Below are positions 8,634 to 16,454 of a stretch of 64,000 nt of DNA, one piece after another. Origin of the DNA: Bauldia litoralis. GTDB lineage: Bacteria; Pseudomonadota; Alphaproteobacteria; Rhizobiales; Kaistiaceae. The stretch lies in the NCBI GenBank assembly GCA_945882315.1, contig CAMCWB010000009.1:1-64000 (forward strand). The letters run 5' to 3'. Each line of letters begins with the position of its first letter. Within the stretch, counting starts at the first letter, position 1. Made by a program: the position numbers and the translations under genes. The notes under the pieces were generated by a model. That model did not search any database and was not told the DNA's origin. It was given only the letters and a program-made list of their open reading frames with translations.

Positions 8634-8761
8634 GCCGACGCTGTGACAGGGTCATCGAAGTCCGCAAGCGCCCTTTCGAGCAGCTCAGCGATGCGCTGCC
8701 ACTCTTCAGACGTTAAAGCCGGGGGTTGCCCCCCGGCGATCAGTCTCAGAACGACGGCCAT
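8528..8761 (-). CDS. Small open frame of unknown function overlapping the MBL-rhodanese start
   Basis: The 77-codon frame begins MAVVLRLIAGGQPPALT and has a believable helical middle (EEWQRIAELLERALADFDDP). Its last 30 codons overlap the MBL gene in another frame and look non-native. The first 45 codons may be a real small gene, possibly frameshifted near 8640 so that it runs into the MBL frame. The overlap would let it couple translation of the MBL enzyme. No family is recognised. Confidence 0.35.
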   Translation of the reverse strand: MAVVLRLIAGGQPPALTSEEWQRIAELLERALADFDDPVTASAWEKIRGLFKTSANFSIQRRAPTATCSPAAKAPRR

Positions 8762-8830
8762 GTGGCCCTCCTCAGGTTACCTTGGCGATCAGCCCGTCCT
8801 TCGTGGTGACCGTGGCGAAGAACTCGCGCC

Positions 8831-8854
8831 TCCCTATCCGATCATCCATAGGGA
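8831..8854. promoter_or_regulatory. Inverted repeat TCCCTAT-N10-ATAGGGA, candidate operator
   Basis: A perfect 7-bp inverted repeat lies about 70 bp upstream of the sulfur operon's first start codon. The position suits an operator for an ArsR-type sulfur regulator such as BigR, but no regulator gene is visible nearby. Regulation is inferred only from position and symmetry. Confidence 0.3.
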
Positions 8855-9119
8855 TAGTTGCCACGTTCCCAGCGGCTGCATAGTCGCTTCTCGCATAATC
8901 GCATAGGCTAGACCGTCATCGCAGCTATCGGTCGCGAACGTAGGAGCGGGCTGACGGCAATTCCGATTTGGGCACGAATATCGGCGACACGGCGTCGTCA
9001 CTCTGCTTCGTATGTCCCCTTACGTGTCAGCTTGGTGTGAGAGCACTTCTGCGGTGATGGATTGCTGCCCTTCTGAATTCTTCGGCAAGAAATCTGTTCG
9101 GTGAGATTGGCGCTCGTTC

Positions 9120-9207
9120 ATGTCGCAAGGATGTCGCATGGAGCAGCCGGGACGCCTCGGGAATCGGCGGAAATGCTTGGTATTATGTCGCATAGCCGAC
9201 GCGACAT
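9120..9207. repeat. ATGTCGCA boxes (three direct, one inverted) beside the att site
   Basis: ATGTCGCA occurs at 9120-9127, 9131-9138 and 9185-9192, and its inverse core GCGACAT at 9201-9207. All four are within 160 bp of the tRNA fragment. Clustered short repeats next to an attachment core are typical arm-type sites for tyrosine integrase or excisionase. The rest of 8762-9278 holds no gene I can support. Confidence 0.45.
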
Positions 9208-9278
9208 GGCTTAGCTGATTGAAAACCTAAGTCATTGATTTGACGAATATTTCATATTCTTAGACATAGCGGGGCAAA

Positions 9279-9326
9279 CGGACTCTGACTCCGCCAGTCT
9301 AGGTTCGAATCCTAGCGCCCCAGCCA
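9279..9326 (+). other. 3' fragment of tRNA-Gln(CTG): attachment site of the integrative element
   Basis: The sequence has an anticodon stem-loop with loop CTCTGAC (anticodon CTG), a complete T arm (CTAGG-TTCGAAT-CCTAG at 9299-9315), the acceptor 3' strand CGCCCCA, a discriminator base and encoded CCA (9324-9326). The matching 5' acceptor strand (TGGGGCG) and the D arm are absent upstream. The homology begins at the anticodon stem, where tyrosine integrases commonly cross over. This is therefore the displaced att copy, with the intact tRNA expected at the other end of the element. Confidence 0.75.
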
Positions 9327-9454
9327 ACCTCATCGAATCCGCCCAAATCTCCCGCCCTCGCCCGTTGCCGCCTCCCCGATTTCCTGCAATGAAACAGGGC
9401 AAATCTCTTTTGGCCGCAGCCGCTAGGGCCCGGCCCGGGAAGGAACCGGAATCG

Positions 9455-10486
9455 ATGCTGACCGCGCTTTTGACCGCCCCCAGGACCTTCGAGATCGTCG
9501 AGCGGCCGAAGCCCACCGTCAAAGCGGGCGAGGTCCTGATCCGGACGGCGGCGACCGCCGTCTGTCACACCGACCTCGGCATGTATACCGGCCACGCCCC
9601 GGGCATCAAATATCCGTTGGTGCTCGGCCATGAATCGACCGGGACCGTCGAGGAGTTGGGCGCCGGCGTCACCGGCCTGGCGCCCGGCGACAAGGTCATC
9701 ATCAACCCGATCATCGCCTGCGGGCACTGCGATTCATGCCGGCGCGGCCGCAAGAATCTCTGCCGCAATGCCGGGCTTTTCGGCCGCGAGGTCGAAGGTT
9801 CGCTGAATCAGTATGTCAGCCTGCCGGCCGAATATGTCTTCCTGCTGCCGCCGAACGTCTCGCTCGCCGATGCGACGATCATCGAGACGCTGGCGACCGT
9901 CCGTCATGCGCAGGAGCGGGCGCAGATCAAGCCCGGCGAATCCGTCGTCGTCTTCGGCGGCGGCACCGCCGGCCTCCTGCATGTGCGGCTCGCCGTGCTC
10001 TCCGGCGCCGATCCGGTGATGGTCATCTCGCGGTCCAAGTGGAAGCTCGACATGGGCCTCGCCATGGGCGCCAAGCATGCGATCCAGAAGGATGCCGAGG
10101 CGGCCGTCGACGACGTCCTCAAATTCACCAATGGCGAAGGCGCCGACGTCATCATCGACACGGCCGGCACGGCCGACACTCTCCGCATCGGCATCGACAT
10201 GATGAAGCCGGGCGGCCGCTTCTCATCCTTCTCGCTCGGGCACGAGCCCTTCCAGGGTTTCAGCCCCTTCCCGATGTATTACAAGGAGCTGACGATCATC
10301 GGCTCGCGTGGCCTCACCGCCGAGGACATGCAGCCCTCGATCGACCTCGTCGCCTCGGGCAAGATCGACGTCGCCGGCTTCGTCTCCAACACCTACCCGC
10401 TGACCCAGGCCGACGCCGCCTTCAAGGAATATGAGAGCAATCCGGGCCGGATCCTTCGTCTCGTGATCGACTCCACGCAGACCTGA
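9455..10486 (+). CDS. Zinc-dependent alcohol dehydrogenase (MDR family)
   Basis: The ATG at 9455 follows an AAGGA ribosome site and gives 343 residues, the usual family length. The catalytic zinc ligands are seen in CHTDLG and GHEST, and the structural-zinc cysteine cluster in CGHCDSCRRGRKNLC. The nucleotide-binding loop is VVVFGGGTAGL. The enzyme oxidises an alcohol, or reduces an aldehyde, with NAD(P). The upstream in-frame extension reaches into the tRNA-fragment flank and is rejected. It is the first chromosomal gene beyond the att site. It is followed by an oxidoreductase and an acyl-CoA dehydrogenase on the same strand, suggesting a catabolic gene set. Confidence 0.9.
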   Translation: MLTALLTAPRTFEIVERPKPTVKAGEVLIRTAATAVCHTDLGMYTGHAPGIKYPLVLGHESTGTVEELGAGVTGLAPGDKVIINPIIACGHCDSCRRGRKNLCRNAGLFGREVEGSLNQYVSLPAEYVFLLPPNVSLADATIIETLATVRHAQERAQIKPGESVVVFGGGTAGLLHVRLAVLSGADPVMVISRSKWKLDMGLAMGAKHAIQKDAEAAVDDVLKFTNGEGADVIIDTAGTADTLRIGIDMMKPGGRFSSFSLGHEPFQGFSPFPMYYKELTIIGSRGLTAEDMQPSIDLVASGKIDVAGFVSNTYPLTQADAAFKEYESNPGRILRLVIDSTQT

Positions 10487-10659
10487 ACGGCGACCACGCC
10501 AGTCGCGCTTGTCCGGAATATGGACAAGCTGTTTGAAAGTTGTCATTCCATCCGGAAGCGTGCATAAAAACAAGATCGGCGCGCCGGGACCGTTCGACAA
10601 GAAACGGCAGGCGCAATCCCGCCAACGCCTACCGGCTAACGAAAATCCAGGGAGAGAAC

Positions 10660-11793
10660 GTGACCACACGAAAGCAACTCGGACTTGCCGTTGTCGGCTG
10701 CGGCGTCGTCGGACGGATGCGCGCGACGCTCGCCAAGGACTATCCCGGCATCGGCTGGATCGGCCTCACCGACATGAACGAGAAGGTCGGCAAGAAGCTG
10801 AAAGAGGATATCGGCGCCGACTATTACACGAATGATTTCCGTGAATTGATCGCGCGTCCCGAAGTCGACGCCGTGATCATCGCCACTTCGACCTGGGCCC
10901 ACGTTGAACCCACGCTCGCCGCCGTCGAGCGCGGCGTGCCGATCTTCATCGAGAAGCCGCTCGCCACCGACGCGCGCGAATCCTTCCAGGTGCTGGAAGC
11001 CATCCGCAAGGCCAAGGTCGACGCCGTCGTCGGCTACACGCAGCGCTTCCGCCGCCGCTTCCTCGTCGTCAAGAGCCGCATCGACTCCGGCCAGATCGGC
11101 GAGGTGACGGCCTGCGTCATCCGCGCCTTCATGAACCAGATGGCGCCAATCGGCGAAGTCCGCCTCACCCAGGACCGGCGCTTCCTGACGCCGATGGTGG
11201 TCTCCGGCACGCACAGCCTCGACATGGCGATGTGGATGCTCTCGGCACAGACCAAACCGGTCTCGGTCTATGCGCGCTCGAGCGACAAGATCATGAATGT
11301 GCACGGCACCAAGGATGCCACCATGGGCGTCTTCCAGCTCGACAATGGCGGCATCTGGAGCATGAATATCTGCTGGGCGCTGCCCAAGGTCTGGCCGGGC
11401 GCCGTGTACGGCCTCGAGATCGGCATCGTCGGCACCAAGGGCGCCATCGACATCGAGGATACGCATCGCGACGTCATCCTCGCTTCCGAACTCGGCCAGG
11501 GCGCCGGCTACCGGCCCGAGGGCCTCAGCTTCGAGACCACCCGCAACGTCGACTTCCTGACGAGCTTCCCGCCGGGCGACATGTATGGTGACGAATTATG
11601 GGGCCCGATGCGCGAGGAGACCATGACCTGGTTCAAGCGCATCTATCTCGGCAAGGACACGCCGCACGCCACCGCCGAGGACGGTCACCGCAATCTCATG
11701 CTGACGATGGCGATGGATCTCTCGGCCAAGCTCAAGAAAGAAATCGAACTGCCGATCGACCCCGACGAGCTCATGCACGGGCTGATCGACTAG
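10660..11793 (+). CDS. Gfo/Idh/MocA-family NAD(P)-dependent oxidoreductase
   Basis: The start is a GTG at 10660 right after AGGGAGA; upstream in-frame sequence is not protein-like. The protein is 377 residues. It has an N-terminal Rossmann fold (GLAVVGCGVVGRM) and the family's EKPLATD motif with the conserved Lys. The C-terminal beta-sheet domain has GTHSLDMAMW, where His is the usual catalytic-site residue. Family members oxidise sugars, inositols or related polyols. The substrate cannot be told. It lies 170 bp after the alcohol dehydrogenase and ends before a terminator-like hairpin. Confidence 0.88.
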   Translation: MTTRKQLGLAVVGCGVVGRMRATLAKDYPGIGWIGLTDMNEKVGKKLKEDIGADYYTNDFRELIARPEVDAVIIATSTWAHVEPTLAAVERGVPIFIEKPLATDARESFQVLEAIRKAKVDAVVGYTQRFRRRFLVVKSRIDSGQIGEVTACVIRAFMNQMAPIGEVRLTQDRRFLTPMVVSGTHSLDMAMWMLSAQTKPVSVYARSSDKIMNVHGTKDATMGVFQLDNGGIWSMNICWALPKVWPGAVYGLEIGIVGTKGAIDIEDTHRDVILASELGQGAGYRPEGLSFETTRNVDFLTSFPPGDMYGDELWGPMREETMTWFKRIYLGKDTPHATAEDGHRNLMLTMAMDLSAKLKKEIELPIDPDELMHGLID

Positions 11794-11798
11794 CAGAT

Positions 11799-11835
11799 AA
11801 TAAGCCGGCTAGAGATATTTATTAGCCAGCTTATT
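11799..11835 (+). terminator. Near-perfect 13-bp inverted repeat with T-rich end
   Basis: AATAAGCCGGCTA (11799-11811) and TAGCCAGCTTATT (11823-11835) pair with one mismatch around 11 nt and are followed by TTACTT. This fits a terminator for the Gfo/Idh/MocA gene. Because it is only 41 bp before the next start codon, it could also be an operator. Confidence 0.5.
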
Positions 11836-11875
11836 TTACTTAGGAAAACTGTAAAAGCCGGAACGGAACGCCTCC

Positions 11876-13060
11876 ATGGATGACATCTTCATCGTCAATG
11901 ACGAGCAGCGCGCGATCCTCGAAACCGTCAAGCGTTTCGTCGAAGAGGAAGTCAAGCCGCGCGCCGCGGCACTCGACGCCAATCCCGATCCGGAGGCGAG
12001 CTTCTCCTGGGAGATCGTCGAGCGCGCCCATGAGGTTGGCATCCGCCAGATGACGCTGTCGGAGGAGTATGGCGGCCTCGGCACGGATTCATTGACGACC
12101 TCGATGGTCATCGAAGAACTCGGCAAGGGCGATCTCGGCGTCTCGGTGATCTTCGCGCAGACGCTGAAAATCGCTCAGATCATGCAGCAGGCGCTGAACG
12201 ACGAGCAGAAATCTCGCGTCCTACCGAACTTCGCCGCCGATCCCCGCGGCATGCTGGGCATCGGCATCACCGAGCCGGACAACGCCTCGAATTATTTCAT
12301 TCCGTATCCGACCCCGTTCCGCACCAGCGCCGAGAAAACGGCAGGCGGCTGGATCGTCAACGGGATGAAGCACTTCATCTCGAACGGCAACCGCTCGACC
12401 TTCTATCTGCTCTTCGTCCAGACCGAGAAGGGCAAGCCGATGGCCGAAGGCGCCACCTGCTTCCTGCTCGAGCGCGGCCGGCCCGGTTTCACCATCGGCC
12501 GCGTCCACGACAAGATGGGCGAGCGTCTCGCCAACAATGCCGAGCTGGTTTTCCAGGATTGCTTCATCCCCGACGAGAACGTCGTCGGCGAGGTCGGCAA
12601 GGGTTTCGAGGTCCTCGGCAATTTCTTCCCGCAATCGAACGCCTATGCTGGCGCCTCGATCATCGGCGTCGCCGGCGCGCTGCACAAGAAGGCGATCGAC
12701 TGGGCGAGCGTCCGCGTCCAGGGCGGCAAGCCGCTCATCGAGCATGACGGCATCCGCGCCCAGCTCGCCGAGATGCAGATGCTGATCGACGCGTCGCGCT
12801 CCTACATCCACCGCGCCTGCTACCTCGCCGACAACCAGCATCACGGCTGGGACAAGACGCTCGGCGTCCTGCCCAAGGCGATGGCCTCGCAGGCAGCCTG
12901 GAAGATCGCCACCTGGACGATGGAGATCCATGGCGGACACGGCTACATGAAGGAATTCGGCGTCGAGAAGCTCGTCCGCGACGCGGCTGCCTTCCTTCAC
13001 TCCGACGGCGTCAACCGCACGCTGTTCCTGAAGGCCGCGAATTTCATGTTCAGGAAGTGA
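11876..13060 (+). CDS. Acyl-CoA dehydrogenase family protein
   Basis: The 394 residues cover the whole family length. The N-terminal helical domain includes EEYGGLGTDSL, followed by the FAD-binding beta domain with MLGIGITEPDNASNY. The C-terminal four-helix domain ends with the signature IHGGHGYMKEFGVEKLVRD. The enzyme transfers electrons from the alpha-beta bond of an acyl-CoA to electron-transfer flavoprotein. Chain specificity is not readable. The CoA-ligase and hydratase genes expected of a complete beta-oxidation set are not adjacent, so a dedicated catabolic role is only inferred. Confidence 0.9.
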   Translation: MDDIFIVNDEQRAILETVKRFVEEEVKPRAAALDANPDPEASFSWEIVERAHEVGIRQMTLSEEYGGLGTDSLTTSMVIEELGKGDLGVSVIFAQTLKIAQIMQQALNDEQKSRVLPNFAADPRGMLGIGITEPDNASNYFIPYPTPFRTSAEKTAGGWIVNGMKHFISNGNRSTFYLLFVQTEKGKPMAEGATCFLLERGRPGFTIGRVHDKMGERLANNAELVFQDCFIPDENVVGEVGKGFEVLGNFFPQSNAYAGASIIGVAGALHKKAIDWASVRVQGGKPLIEHDGIRAQLAEMQMLIDASRSYIHRACYLADNQHHGWDKTLGVLPKAMASQAAWKIATWTMEIHGGHGYMKEFGVEKLVRDAAAFLHSDGVNRTLFLKAANFMFRK

Positions 13061-13105
13061 AGGCACACGAAGGCCGCATCGTCATGTCGGCGCGGCAAAC
13101 TCTGT

Positions 13106-13309
13106 CCTCCCTCTCCCGTGGGGAGAGGACTCTTTCTCTTAGGAGCAGCAGAGCCGCGACTTAGAGAAAGATGGTGAGGGCGTATAGAGCCGATGGTGCG
13201 AGAGACGTGCCAAGAGCTACCTCAACATCCCCTCACCCTTCTCGCCTAATTCCCCCGGATCAGGTCCGGGGGTCATAAGGCTCGAAGCCCTCTCCCTGTA
13301 GGAGAGGGT
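13106..13309. repeat. Interspersed palindromic repeat, copy A
   Basis: An element of about 200 bp opens with CCTCTCCCGTGGGGAGAGG, contains an inner hairpin (CTTTCTCTTAGG ... CTTAGAGAAAG) and closes with CCCTCTCCCTGTAGGAGAGGG. A second, direct copy lies at 14363-14544. Its right end supplies the last codons of the ketopantoate-reductase-like gene (PSPTGRGLRAL). Confidence 0.7.
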
Positions 13310-14340
13310 CGCCACTTCACCGGCATCATCGCTTTCGCGATCTCCATATTCCCCGGCTCGGGCTTCAGTTCGCCGGCCTGGATGCGCCGCGAGATCTCGA
13401 CGATCGCGGCATTGGCCGGCGACGCCTTGCCGCGCTTGCGGTTCTCCTCGACGACGAGGCCGTTGATGATGTCGACTTCGCTGTAGCGGCCCTTGAGATG
13501 ATCCTGCAGCACACAGTCGCGCGCCTTCGGGCCGATATCGTGGTTGAGCTTGTCGAGGAGTTTTTCGAGGAGCTGGTTCGAGCCTTTGATGTCGTCTTGC
13601 GTCAGCCCGAAGATCGGCTCCAGCGAGTAGCCAAGATGCTGGCCGAGTTCGAGCGCCTCGGTGCCGGCGGCGAGCGCCAGCTCGCGCATGCCCTGAAGCT
13701 CGGCCTGCTCGGAAAGCTTCAGGCCCATCGCCGCGAACGGCCCGAGGCACATCGTGTTGACGACGAGCTTCATCCATTTGGCGGCGAGGATGTTCGGCTG
13801 GATCGTCACATTGCCGACATTGCGGAGCAGCGCCGCGATTTCCTCGAGCCGGCCTTCCGTCGAGGGATCGACGCTGCCCAGGCCGAACCAGGTCTTGTCG
13901 CGCGTCGTGTTGCGCTGGACGAGGCCGGGCGTGAAGATTTCCGAAGAGAGCTCGATGACGCAACCGAGCGTCCGCGACGACCCGACGATCTCGGAAATAT
14001 CCGCGACCGTCATCGCGTTCTGGATGCCGACCAGCATCCCGTCATCCTGGAGATAGGGCTTGATGAACTCGGCCGGCCAGCGCGTGTCGTAGGCCTTGGT
14101 CATCAGGAAGACGATGTCGTATTTTTCGTTGAGCGTGCAGACGTCGCAGAGATGATAGGCACGCACCTTGGTGCGCACCGTCTCGTTGGGCATCTCGATG
14201 GTCAACCCGTCCGCCCGCATCGCCTCGACATGGGCCGGCCACTGGTCGATGAGCACGGCGTCGAGCCCGGCATTAGTCAGATCGGCCGCCGTGCTGGAGC
14301 CATTGGCGCCGGTGCCGAGCACCGCGATTTTCTTGGACAT
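13273..14340 (-). CDS. Ketopantoate reductase-family protein (PanE/ApbA-like)
   Basis: The 355 residues start with a dinucleotide-binding motif (IAVLGTGANGSSTAADL). The conserved Lys of the C-terminal helical domain is in AAKWMKLVVNTMCL. True PanE reduces ketopantoate with NADPH, but catabolic paralogues act on other 2-oxo acids. Its position next to flavin monooxygenase genes suggests the latter. The final 13 or so residues (WRPSPTGRGLRAL) are encoded by the interspersed repeat and are not part of the fold. Repeat copies on both sides isolate this gene from its neighbours. Confidence 0.82.
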   Translation of the reverse strand: MSKKIAVLGTGANGSSTAADLTNAGLDAVLIDQWPAHVEAMRADGLTIEMPNETVRTKVRAYHLCDVCTLNEKYDIVFLMTKAYDTRWPAEFIKPYLQDDGMLVGIQNAMTVADISEIVGSSRTLGCVIELSSEIFTPGLVQRNTTRDKTWFGLGSVDPSTEGRLEEIAALLRNVGNVTIQPNILAAKWMKLVVNTMCLGPFAAMGLKLSEQAELQGMRELALAAGTEALELGQHLGYSLEPIFGLTQDDIKGSNQLLEKLLDKLNHDIGPKARDCVLQDHLKGRYSEVDIINGLVVEENRKRGKASPANAAIVEISRRIQAGELKPEPGNMEIAKAMMPVKWRPSPTGRGLRAL

Positions 14341-14362
14341 TTCGCTTCTCCCCCAACTCGGA

Positions 14363-14544
14363 CTCCCTCTCCATGGGGAGAGGACTCTTTCTCTTAGGAG
14401 CGGCGACGCCGCGACTTAGAGAAAGATGGTGAGGGGTACGAGGCTGATGATTGAGCACCAAATATCTGCTCCAGCCCCTCACCCTTCTCGCCTAAGCTCA
14501 CTTCGCTCGCTAAGGCTCAAAGCCCTCTCCCTATGGGAGAGGGT
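14363..14544. repeat. Interspersed palindromic repeat, copy B
   Basis: This is a direct copy of the element at 13106-13309, with the same opening (CTCCCTCTCCATGGGGAGAGG), the same CTTTCTCTTAGG/CTTAGAGAAAG inner stem, and the same closing (CCCTCTCCCTATGGGAGAGGG). The central 40-50 bp differ between copies. Confidence 0.7.
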
Positions 14545-14546
14545 AG

Positions 14547-15770
14547 CTATTCCGCAGCCGCCCGATATTCCGGCACGTCGAGGAGCGGCAGGACCTCGCG
14601 CATGAAGAGGTCGAGCTCTTCCAGCATGACCTCTGTCGGCACCTGCGCCCAATGGAAGATCAGGGTGACGTATTCGCACGGCGCGCGATCGAAAATGTCG
14701 CGCCAGACATCCTTGGTATCCTGCAGCGTCCCGCCGACGAAGAGGTCGCTCTTCTTCATGCCGTCGACCAGCGAAGCGTCGTCGCCCTGCGGCAGTTGCG
14801 GGAAGAACGGCCCGTAGAAATTCTTGTAGATGTCGAGATCGTATTTGCGGAGCCGATCGTCAAAATCCTCGCGGCTCGTGCCGATATGCGGATAGCGCAC
14901 CAGGTTCTGCTTCTCGCCTAGGCCGAAGGCAAAGCCGTTCTGGTTGGCGACGTTCTGGTAATGGCGGATGCTCTCGGCGACGGACTTTGTCGGCGAAAAA
15001 TAGGTCGGCGAGTAGCCGTTCTTCGCGCAGAACTCGACGCTTTCCTTGCTCTTGGTGGTCGCCACGAAAAGCGGCGGATGCGGGCGCTGATAGGGTTTTG
15101 GCACGACGCAGATGCGGGCGATGCGGCCGTCATCGTCGACCTCGCCCATGGCGCCCGCCGCCTTCGCCGTATGGGCGGCCGGATAGCCCTCGATACCCTT
15201 CAGCGGGAACGGCGCCTTGTAGGTGGCGCCGTCGAAGACGACGGACTCTTCTGTCCAGGCCGCGACGAGCTGCTCGACTCGCTCCTCGAAGATGTCGCGG
15301 TTCTTCTGGTCCGAGGCGCTGCCGTCCGACGAGCTTGCCACCGTGCCGGCATACTGGCCGAGCACATTCGCCCAGCGCGACTGGTAGCCGCGCGCCACGC
15401 CGACCCAGTAGCGGCCGTTGGTGAGATGGTCGAGGATCGCGGTCTCCTCGGCGACCCGGATCGGATCCTGCGTCGCCATCACATAGCCGATTGCGCCGAT
15501 ATGGATGGTCGTCGTCTTTGCCGCCCAGTAGGCGTTGAGGATGCCGGGATTGGGGCCGACCTCGTAGCCTTCCGAATGGAAGTGATGCTCGATGGTTGAA
15601 GCGCCCCAGACGCCCATCTTCTCGGCGGCGAGGATGATGTCGGTCCATTCATGGACGATGCGGTGATACATGTCGCGGTCGACGCCCATCGGCCGCCGGC
15701 GCTTGCGGTCCTCGAAGCCGTCGCTCGGGAACATCGGATAGAGTTGCAGGATGACTTTCGGCCGCGCCAT
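14547..15770 (-). CDS. LLM-class flavin-dependent oxidoreductase (two-component monooxygenase)
   Basis: The protein is 407 residues from the ATG at 15770 (MARPKVILQLYPMFP); the longer open frame upstream crosses into the reductase gene and is rejected. It has the bacterial-luciferase fold features: STIEHHFHSEGY near the N-terminus, DHLTNGRYWVGVARGY in the middle and PPLFVATTKSKES later. It uses reduced flavin and O2 to hydroxylate or cleave an organic substrate. The flavin reductase gene lies just upstream on the same strand (44-nt gap). The substrate is unknown. Confidence 0.88.
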   Translation of the reverse strand: MARPKVILQLYPMFPSDGFEDRKRRRPMGVDRDMYHRIVHEWTDIILAAEKMGVWGASTIEHHFHSEGYEVGPNPGILNAYWAAKTTTIHIGAIGYVMATQDPIRVAEETAILDHLTNGRYWVGVARGYQSRWANVLGQYAGTVASSSDGSASDQKNRDIFEERVEQLVAAWTEESVVFDGATYKAPFPLKGIEGYPAAHTAKAAGAMGEVDDDGRIARICVVPKPYQRPHPPLFVATTKSKESVEFCAKNGYSPTYFSPTKSVAESIRHYQNVANQNGFAFGLGEKQNLVRYPHIGTSREDFDDRLRKYDLDIYKNFYGPFFPQLPQGDDASLVDGMKKSDLFVGGTLQDTKDVWRDIFDRAPCEYVTLIFHWAQVPTEVMLEELDLFMREVLPLLDVPEYRAAAE

Positions 15771-15814
15771 GAGCGGTTCTCTCCCAATTTGAAATGGCGC
15801 GATCGGCGTCGCGC

Positions 15815-16387
15815 TCAGTCTTCGATTTTCTTCATCTGGCCTTGATGGAAGACCAGCGGTTTGCGATCGGGCCATTTCCGGCAGCGATCGACGCGTCCGA
15901 CGAAGATCACGTGATCCCCGCCCCAGTGGCGGTAGAGGCTGCGGCATTCGAACAGCGCTGCGACGTCCGGCAGCAGTGGCACGCCGCCCAGGCCCTCCTC
16001 GAGCTTCACGTCGCCGAAGCGGTCGATCCCCGACCGCGCGAATTGCCGGCAGAGATGCTCCTGCCCTTCGGCCAGTACATGAATGGCGAAATGGCCGGCC
16101 TCCATGAAGGACGAATAGGTGCCGGAGTGATTGGCAAGGCTCCACAGCACCAGCGGCGGATCGAGCGACAGCGAGCTGAAGGAATTGACCGTGACGCCAA
16201 AGGGCCGGCCGTCCTTGCCGCGCGCCGTGACGACCGTGACGCCGGTCGGAAACTGGCCGAGCGCATCGCGGAAGGCGCGCGGGTCGATATGCGGCCCGGC
16301 CGTTTCCGCTCTCGCGAAGGTCAGCCCCAGGAAAAGGTCTTCGTCACTGGTGCCCAGCATTGGCGGCCTCCACCGGCCGGTTTTCAT
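15815..16387 (-). CDS. Flavin reductase family protein (HpaC/RutF-like)
   Basis: The protein is at most 190 residues. A second ATG at 16360 (MLGTSDED) would give 181 and is equally possible. It has the FMN-binding split-barrel signature: FRDALGQFPTGVTVVTA, then FGVTVNSFSSLSLDPPLVLWSL and HFAIHVLAEGQ. These enzymes reduce FMN with NAD(P)H and hand it to a separate monooxygenase. The LLM enzyme is the next gene, so they form one two-component system. It is transcribed divergently from a LysR regulator, with a perfect palindrome between. Confidence 0.9.
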   Translation of the reverse strand: MKTGRWRPPMLGTSDEDLFLGLTFARAETAGPHIDPRAFRDALGQFPTGVTVVTARGKDGRPFGVTVNSFSSLSLDPPLVLWSLANHSGTYSSFMEAGHFAIHVLAEGQEHLCRQFARSGIDRFGDVKLEEGLGGVPLLPDVAALFECRSLYRHWGGDHVIFVGRVDRCRKWPDRKPLVFHQGQMKKIED

Positions 16388-16414
16388 CTCCGGCCAAGAA
16401 TATGGATTCCCAGC

Positions 16415-16434
16415 ACTTATAGAACCCTATAAGT
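16415..16434. promoter_or_regulatory. Palindrome ACTTATAG-N4-CTATAAGT, candidate LysR-regulator site
   Basis: A perfect 8-bp inverted repeat is centred between the divergent flavin reductase (start 16387) and LysR (start 16455) genes. This is the standard location and symmetry for a LysR-type recognition site. A half-site copy (CCTATAAGCACTT) lies at about 17386-17398 before the Mur-ligase gene. Binding is inferred. Confidence 0.55.
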
Positions 16435-16454
16435 AAAGATGTCAGCTATAGGTT

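Larger units (their letters stand above)
1..9326. mobile_element. End segment of an integrative element (ICE/genomic island) inserted at tRNA-Gln
   Basis: The segment combines typical mobile-element content: a transposase remnant, an XRE/ImmA regulatory pair, topoisomerase III with a DUF5710 tail, conserved ICE-type unknown genes and a sulfur-detoxification cargo. It ends exactly at a 3' fragment of tRNA-Gln(CTG) at 9279-9326. Housekeeping-style metabolic genes begin right after. No integrase lies in the visible part, so it is probably at the other end, outside the window. The left boundary is not visible. The tRNA fragment and gene content are seen directly; the integrative nature is an inference. 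Confidence 0.7.

Noticed and set aside
9250-9326. Complete tRNA-Gln gene
   Set aside because: The 5' acceptor strand and D arm are missing, so only a 3' fragment is supported.
9232-9522. Open frame on the minus strand reading through the tRNA fragment (GALGFEPRLAESESV...)
   Set aside because: This is a familiar false protein made by translating tRNA sequence. The tRNA fragment explains it.
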